Positions 53,730 to 64,000 of a DNA stretch of 64,000 bases are shown in pieces. The notes under the pieces were generated by a model, which was not told where the DNA came from, did no database searches, and was given only the letters and a program-made list of their open reading frames with translations. The stretch's first letter is position 1, and the number at the start of each line of letters is the position of its first letter. Origin of the DNA: Acanthochlamys bracteata. Lineage: Eukaryota > Streptophyta > Magnoliopsida > Pandanales > Velloziaceae. The stretch covers positions 3,722,501 to 3,786,500 of the forward strand of contig CM034135.1 in assembly GCA_019914995.1 (NCBI GenBank), in the 5' to 3' direction. The translations under genes and the position numbers were made by a program.

Positions 53730-56700
53730 TCTTCTGAGAGAAAAAGAAGAAACTGAAAATGGAAAAACAAAAAATTAGAGGGAGTGAATATAACGACAGT
53801 TTCACTGTCGCGTAATTGCGTTCGTTTTTACATATATTTACGAGTTTGCCACTGCAACTAGTTTTTTAGTAACTGAAAATATTTTAATTAGCACAATATA
53901 ACAAAAATTCTTAAAGGAAGAAAAAATGTATGACGGAGGTAAGTTACAAGATTTTAGATGTAAAAATTATCTTATGAATTCATTACACGTAATAATATAA
54001 CACATGTTTTGATAATTTTGAATTTATATGATTACTTGTGAAATAATAAGGTGCACGGATATGTGATAAATGAAATTAATTTTTCCTTGCTTGTGCACTT
54101 TTAGTATGAAGTGCGTTTCGAAGTACTTATAAAATAAAATTTTTTAAAAATAAAAATTTTTTTTATTTTTTTTAAAAATAAAAAAATTTTTTTAAATAAG
54201 TTTTATTTTTTTATTTAAAAAAATAATAAAAATATATAAAAAAAAATTTTTTTTATGTAAATTTTTTATATTATCTAAATTTTTAAATAAATTTTTTAAA
54301 TACTTATAAAATATATATTAAATAATATAAAATAAAAAATTAACAAAAAAAGCGTTTGAGAAAAACTGAACCAAGCGCCCCCAAATTAATCTTTCCATTC
54401 TTATGGATTTTCAGTGAAATTGTATGATTTACTACATTTAATTATTTTCCAATGCTATTAATTAGTCACAATAAATAATATTTATACAACTTTTGAATGC
54501 CAGTAGATTTGAAATTTAGAAATAATATATTTTTATTATGTTTAACTAGTTTTGTACCATTAGATTTCGTTTAAAAAAATTATAAAATAGAAGTTTCTTT
54601 TGCTCAAAAAGATAAATAATTTGCTATGATAAACAAATTAGCTAAATGAATGCGGTATAAGTATAGACTAATATGATGGTTATGTACGTTTTGTATTATA
54701 GTTGAGATTATAAAATATATCATTTGAATATGAACTCTTATTTAGTTGAATTTAAAATAAAAAAATTAAGCAATTATATAAGAAGATATTTATAGGTTAA
54801 TTATAACATGTGTATGATATTTATATGTTCTTTTGCACACATAAATTATTTTTTCTACTAAAAAGTTATTTTTTAACTTATTTTTTATTTAAAAATAAAA
54901 AAATCATTTCTAATTCAATTTTTAATAAAAAAAACACATCACTTTTAATAATATTCTTTCTAACAATATTTTTAAAAACATACTTACAAAAAACTTATTT
55001 CCAAAACTCAAAAACGCATCCGTAATGTATCAGCAAATATAGCACTGAGTTAGGTGCATTTGACATTTCATTTCAATTCAAAAATTTTATTTATTTTATA
55101 TAATTAAAAATTTATAATATTTTATAAAATTTATTTAAAAATTCAAAAATATAAAAAATTTTCTACATAATAAAATTTATTATCTTTAATTTTATTATTT
55201 TTTAAAATAAAAAAATAAAACTTATTCTATTTATCTCAGAAAAATTTCATGCACTCCCAAACGCCATGAGATCCCTCTCTAATGGCCGGCTTCACTGGCC
55301 GCAGTATGAAAGTCTTCTGAACCAAAATTTAGAAAATATGGCCTGAAGTAGCCAGTGGCATTACGGAAATATGAGGTAATGTAGGGTTTAAAGTTGTTCG
55401 AGACTTTTAAAGAGAATAATGGGAACAGTTGTTTATAGCACGGAACTCAAGGGGACAAAGAAGAACAGAAGCAATCATCATGCAAAAGCAATTCTTGTCA
55501 CAAGGCTCTCTCTTCTTTTCTCCATCAGTTTCAGGCCACTATTTTTTTCCTCAGTTCAAGCATGGATTATTATAACTACTACATTATTGCTTCTACCAAA
55601 AAGCAACTTTGCCTGGCTTGGCCCCGCCACTTCTTTGCTTTCACCTGCTGCCTGTTCAAGCTTTGCTCAAAGTAGATTATCGCTTGCTTCTATAAAGCAC
55701 TTCTCCCGGCAGCCTACCCTGGTTTTCCGGATCCTAGCAAAGGTTTTTGAGTATCAAAATTTTATGCAGGATGATATAGAATCATAAAATCAAAATTTTA
55801 TTTAAGATAATAAAATTTTGATTTATTGATTTTTTTAATAAAATTATTTAATATTTTAAAAATTTTAAATAGTATTTATTATTATTAAATTAAAAATATT
55901 TTTTATATTTTATTTTATTTTAATAAATTAATAATATTTATATTCATAATTCAAAAGAATTATATTATTAATAATTATTATATTTATTTAACTTATTATC
56001 ATAATTTTTTTTACAGATTTATTATTATTTATAAATGTGCATTTATATAATTTATACAAATATTTAGAAAATTCAAATCTTTATGCAATCAATATTGATT
56101 AGGCGTCAAGCAATCATTTTTATTGTCTCCAAATAAAGAGAAAAAATCATTCAAAATATCACTCTAGAAAATAATTTTTTGTTCTTATAATAAATACCTC
56201 ACGTAATAGATCAAATACTATCGCATTTTTTAATGAATGAACGACGAATTTTTTCTAACTATTTTAGCTTCGTTCGAAATCTTCAAGAGTTCTTTTAATT
56301 CATAAAAATTTTTTATAAATTGAAATTATAAGATCGTAAGTAAAATCGAAATATTATATTAAGTAGGAGCTTGATGTAAAATCGTAAAAACGTAAGATAC
56401 TAATATTTGAATTGGAAATTTGACGACCATAATCCTAGCTAATTCAAACCTAGTTTTCTTAAGAAAGCCAAACCAGTTTGTGCAAGTTTCTAGTTTTTTA
56501 AATGCACAATGAAACTTTATTGTCGCGATCAACGGTCCCAGTAATAGTTGAGACCGTTCAGTATTGATAATTAATTCTCACTTTTCAAGTGAACGTTTGC
56601 GACTTTTTTTTATAAATTTTTTAGACAAAATAGAGTCATATAGAGTTCTTCATTTCATCATATCGTTTTCTATCATTACCATCACCGTTAAAATTTGATT

Positions 56701-57200
56701 AAAATTATGAACTACATATACAGACTACGCATAATATGAGAAGGACAATTATTCTCTCAGACAGTATTGTAGTTTTTTTTTCTCTATAATGTATAATAGA
56801 GCAATTAAGCTTTAGAATCTAAACTTTAAAGGAAAATTTTTGAACTTTAAATGTGATGTTCAAAAATTTTCAACGTTAAAAAATATAAAATTGTTTTTTT
56901 CAGATAAACTCTATACTTGGAAGTTTTATGAAACAACCAATATCTCCTTGGGCTTCTGAAATAATTACAAGAGAATCTGATTTTAACTCCCTCTGCCAAA
57001 TTAACAGAATTAACAGGCTGCTTGTTTTCTCAAATAACAACTACACTTACAGGCCCATTATCGGCCCATTTGTAATACTATCCCTATCTTCTTCTTTTGT
57101 AGCTTTCTCAATTCATTCATCTCCAAAAGAAAAAGAAAGAATAGAAAGAAAAAAAATAGTAAGTTAACAAAACAAAAGAAAAAATTTTCTTCAATCAACC
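53726..57200. other. Divergent intergenic region between the NPH3 gene and NSI
   Basis: Promoters of both genes are expected at the ends. A group A MITE lies at about 54117-54385 and another at about 55053-55265. A less AT-rich island at 55265-55790 carries a 122-codon frame without a known domain. The remainder is A/T-rich. Confidence 0.5.
54117..54385. mobile_element. Tourist-like MITE (group A)
   Basis: The left end is GTGCGTTTCGAAGTACTTAT and the right end AACCAAGCGCCCCC, with the inverted group A core between. Limits are approximate and the right end may contain an extra few bases. Confidence 0.55.
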
Positions 57201-60185
<2,985 letters not shown>

Positions 60186-61917
60186 TAGGAGGTTTCTCAA
60201 CAGCCAAGCTGATTGCTAAGGCATCAAAGCAGATCTTAGCCTTATACAATCTCAGCAAGTTCTCAATCAGTGAGCACTCCGTGTACAATATAAGTTGTTA
60301 GCGTACAACTTCTGAGCAACAGTCTGTTAGATTCTTGCATTTATATTTTACATTTGCAATCTGTAGATTAATGTAAATAATGTCACAGTCAAAAGTTTTT
60401 TTACCGGGCTCCCAAGAGTGAGATTAGCCAACAGGAACGGTGAAGAATTTATTAGTTGGTTACTGTTATGTAATTGATTAGCAAGGTTTTATTGAATCGT
60501 ATGCTGTATCAAAGTCCAACGTTTGAACACAGACTGTGGATAGACGGTACTTCGTCCAATTTACACTCGTTTATGGGTATGTTTCGAAGACTGCTTGATA
60601 TTGACGGACTCTTGATTCGTTCTTTCTATTGATCGAGGCTTCAACTGTGCAAGTTTCTATCGGGCATGGACGAAACTTGATCTGTTATGTACAAGAAACA
60701 ACTTGGTCTGACAAAATATATAATGGCGTATTTTAAATGCGCCGTAATTTTAATTTTTTAGATCAAATTTTGAGTTCTGAATAGTTTAAATATTTTAATT
60801 ATATAAAAAATTTAAAATTTTAATTTTACTTTCTTATTTGTATATTTTTTTAATATAATTATATTTTTTAATTTTTAATATATTTTCAAAATTTATTGAA
60901 ACATAAATACTGAATTCTATTTTCACTTTATTTTTAAGAACTCTATTTTATTTTTATTTTCACTTTATATTTGAAACATGTCCTAATCGAAATTATCGTT
61001 ATTTTTTTCTGCTTTCCATGGTAACATGAACAATAGTTCAGGTGTACAGTACATCGTAGACAGTCGCGTTGTCTCTCGTAACTCTTGTATGCATTGGCAA
61101 GTTCATGGACACTGGCGCTGAAATGTTGTGAAAAGAAACCTGAGGCCTTTAATGCCAGAAGTCGTGTGAGAGTTAGCAATTAATTATTTGGCATATCTTT
61201 GCTGAAACTGATAATAAAAACTATGGTCATGGATTCAAAGAGTACTGATGAACGATCACTTGGTGCTCGTCTGCAATTACTTTTCAAAACAATATTTTTA
61301 ATTATATATTTTTAATAAAATTTTTATACTATTTTTACAGAATTTAATTTAAATTTTAAAAGATATATAAAAATTCTATATTGTAAAATTTTATTATTAT
61401 TTATTATAATTATTTTTAGATAAAAAATAGAAGTACTTTTTTAAAATTGAACAAAAATATTTTTAATTTTAAAAAAATACTTTTTATAAATAATTTCAAA
61501 CAAATTTTTAGAATGGGTTTAGCATTGCTTATCGAAACTATTGTAATTTTAAATAAGAAACCCTTCTCTTATTTATAGGTTAAAAGATTCGAAACTTTTC
61601 TATACATATTTTTTATTTCATATTTTAAATAATTTTTTATAATATTATACAAAATTTATTTTAAAAATTATAAAGTATAATTTTATCTTATAAAATTTTT
61701 TATTACTTATTTTTATTATTTTTTAAATAAAAAAAACTTATTTAAATAAGTTTTATCTTAAAAATATTCTCAAATACCTAGAAAGTAGAAGTTTGTCGAT
61801 GTCACAAATATCACTAGTTCGGATACCAGTATTAAATAATTTCACGTTGTGCAACTTTTTTTCTTTCTGTAAAATCTTTTCTCACTTTTTCTGAAGAAAA
61901 CTGTTGTATAGAGTTTG

Positions 61918-62156
61918 GGCGTATTTTTCTACACCACAATTTATTTTTTTTTTAGACTTATTTTTAATATAAATAAACAAAAAATTAAAATAAATTTTTT
62001 CTATCAAAAAATATCTTTTAAATTTAAATTTTAAATTTACTATTAATACAAAATTAATATAAAAGTTATTTTTTATTAAAAAATTTTAACTTTTAGTTTA
62101 TTTTTTAAATTAATTTATAAAATTTAATTTTATTATAAAAATAAATACACCTTTTA
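61918..62156. mobile_element. MITE of group C (diverged copy)
   Basis: The left end is GGGCGTATTTTTCTACACC and the right end AAATAAATACACC, with the shared TTACTATTAATACAAAATTAA-like interior block. The ends are less well kept than in the copy at 43840. Confidence 0.55.
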
Positions 62157-62289
62157 CAGAAGCCAAGAGTTTCTGGCTCACTCTGTATACTGAGCCATAG
62201 CAAACTATAGCTATAAAAGTCATATTTGGATATGTAATATCGGGCGATTACAATTTTATTTTAATCATAGCCCTATCATATAATAGGGA

Positions 62290-62547
62290 GCATTTGAGAG
62301 TGCTTATAAAATAAAGCTTTTTTGAAATAGAAAATATTTTTATTTTTTTTAAAAAAATAAGCTCTAATTTTTTATTTTAAAAAAAATAATAAAAATATGT
62401 AATAAAAAAATTTCACTTCATAAAATTTTTCTACACTTCTTAAATTTTTAAATAAATTTTTTATATATTTATAAAATATATATTAAAAATGTAAAATAAA
62501 AAAAATTTAAAAAGCAGCGTTTGAAACGCTCAAACAAACGCGCTCTA
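62290..62547. mobile_element. Tourist-like MITE (group A)
   Basis: The left end GGGAGCATTTGAGAGTGCTT and right end CAAACAAACGCGCTC are imperfect inverted repeats around the group A core. The limits are approximate by a few bases. Confidence 0.62.
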
Positions 62548-63829
62548 TATTAGTGATGTAAACTTTCATCAACATGAAATCAAACGTTCTCCTTAAAAAA
62601 AAAAGAAAAACAAAGAACAAAGAAAAGCCAGCTTGAAATCAAACCCAAAGCTTTGAATTGACTCGTGAAAGATAGCTTCAAAAGATCAGCATACTTTGGC
62701 CCCGAATGTGCCGAAATTTTTGTGTTTGAAAATGAAGCTGTTTTAGGATGCCGTAAGCGACCGTAAAATTTTTGCTATAAAAATAATTTTATATTGAAAA
62801 ATATTTATATAAATATTTAGTATATCGTATTTTTTAATGCTAAAAGTTGAATGAAGTATTTGGCTAAACTTATGCTTATTTCTATATGAGATATATAATA
62901 ACTGAAATATCTTTTAATTTTGATATTATAAAAATTTAAATTTTTATATATTATTTATTTTTTTAAATTTAATAATTTTATTATGTAAATATTATATAAA
63001 TAATTACTTATAATACCCAAAAATTTATAAATTTATTAATAAATTATATTATTGATATAAATCAATAATAAATTTGTATATTATAATAATTTATTATAAT
63101 ATTAAATTTGAAAAATATATTCAAAATAATTATCAAAATTTTCTATATTATATTTGTAATTTAGTATTATTATTGTAAACTAATAAATAATTTGACATGT
63201 ATTTAAATCTCTATAGATTTTATTTTTATAGTGTGAAAATATTAAATAAATACTAAATAACTAATAGAGTCAATTATTAACAATATCAAACAAATCTTAT
63301 ATAAATATCATATAGTCATACATATTGTAACAGAACAAAATGTATTCATAAGATCAAACAAAAATACCAATTTGAAGAACCAAACCACAAAAAATACAAC
63401 CGAGTACAAGTCGGCCCAGCTAGATCACTAGGCCCGAACCGGTAAAGTCGGATCGGTCCGGTCAGTCTATATTTATACCTCTACTACACGAAAGAAACAT
63501 TAACATCAAGGGACTACAATAAAACAAAACCTATGACCCATTCACTAAAAACAGAACAATCTCAATTAGTAATATTAATCTAAATAAGTTAAAGGAGATG
63601 AGACTATTTGTAGTCAAACACTTCCATCTTAAAATACAGTACTTATATTGAAGTCAATACATTCCTCCATAAAACAGCTGTAAACCAAAAAACGCTCACA
63701 AGAACTAGTACAGATGTTAGCCCCATAAAAGATGTTGCTGAAGAGAAAAGCCAAAAATATAAAAGACCGAAACTTGCTATCTCTAAGAATAAAACCTCTA
63801 TTGCAGACAAACTATAATGAGTGAATTAC

Positions 63830-63954
63830 TCATCCTCCATCCAAACGCCTGGCAAGCTTGTTGGTCACAATAATGTCAATTTGAGCTGTCCACTCAATAA
63901 TCTCCTTGCACTTTCTTGTGGAAACATTGTGGCAATCTCAGCATAGAAAGTCAC
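63830..63954 (-). other. Possible last exon of a gene continuing beyond the window
   Basis: On the minus strand a good acceptor (TTTTTATATGCAG, cut before 63954) precedes a stretch with coding-like composition. Two frames compete. The first runs through the acceptor for 29 codons and begins VTFYAEIATMFPQE. The other is open from about 63939 to a stop at 63830-63832 and reads KCKEIIEWTAQIDIIVTNKL near its end, but meets a TGA close to the acceptor. I do not recognise either product. It could be a terminal exon with 3' untranslated sequence. Confidence 0.35.
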
Positions 63955-64000
63955 CTGCATATAAAAATAATTAAGGAATAGCATGAAACAAAAATTGGAC

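Larger units (their letters stand above)
60186..63829. other. Intergenic region downstream of NSI
   Basis: The first few hundred bases should be the NSI 3' untranslated region. MITE copies lie at about 60725-60984 (group B), 61270-61512 and 61590-61790 (group A fragments), 61918-62156 (group C) and 62290-62547 (group A). A short GC-richer patch at 63415-63480 has GAACCGG and GATCGGTCCGG motifs like the subterminal parts of the hAT-like MITEs and may be a remnant. Confidence 0.5.

Noticed and set aside
55419-55787. 122-codon plus-strand frame between the NPH3 gene and NSI
   Set aside because: Hydrophobic and Ser-rich without any known motif, and ends in A/T repeat. No supporting exon structure.

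Overview
The window is plant nuclear DNA from a eudicot; I cannot name the species. It has intron-containing genes with GT-AG borders, very AT-rich intergenic DNA crowded with small inverted-repeat transposons (MITEs), and plant-specific families: a cytokinin response factor, a type-I formin, an NPH3/BTB protein, an LRR-III receptor-like kinase and the plastid acetyltransferase NSI. There are no bacterial operons, CRISPR arrays or viral genes.

Nine complete protein-coding genes can be modelled. From left to right they are: a CRF-type AP2/ERF factor (minus strand, about 2.1-3.05 kb); a group VI ubiquitin-conjugating E2 (minus, 13.7-17.6 kb, four coding exons, 148 aa); an NHL/LEA_2 membrane protein (plus, 20.1-20.9 kb, two exons, 248 aa); a type-I formin (plus, 25.5-28.4 kb, four exons); an LRR-III receptor-like kinase (minus, 28.8-30.9 kb, two exons, 651 aa); the 26S proteasome ATPase RPT3 (minus, 33.6-37.3 kb, six exons, 417 aa); V-ATPase subunit E (plus, 44.7-49.7 kb, six exons, 229 aa); an NPH3-domain BTB protein (minus, 50.4-53.7 kb, four exons, 606 aa); and the plastid GNAT acetyltransferase NSI (plus, 57.2-60.2 kb, seven exons, 247 aa). 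For each multi-exon gene I matched splice borders and reading phase by hand. The last 170 bp probably enter a tenth gene on the minus strand.

The genes do not form a pathway. Three of them touch the ubiquitin/proteasome system (E2, RPT3 and the possible CUL3-adaptor-like NPH3 protein), but nothing suggests they are functionally clustered.

The intergenic DNA is dominated by at least four MITE groups. One is a hAT-like group with two copies carrying 8-bp target duplications. The other three are Tourist-like groups with inverted ends of the GGGNGCGTTTG or GGGCGTGTTT type and TTA/TAA target duplications; some copies sit inside introns. Other points of note are an exact 26-bp copy of coding sequence from the E2 last exon inside its own intron, a stop-free 87-bp intron in the formin FH2 domain, a GC-AG intron in RPT3, a 48-bp tandem duplication in the receptor kinase tail, and several small tandem repeats in introns. 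I found no convincing new multi-gene system. The novelty is at the level of repeats and gene structure.
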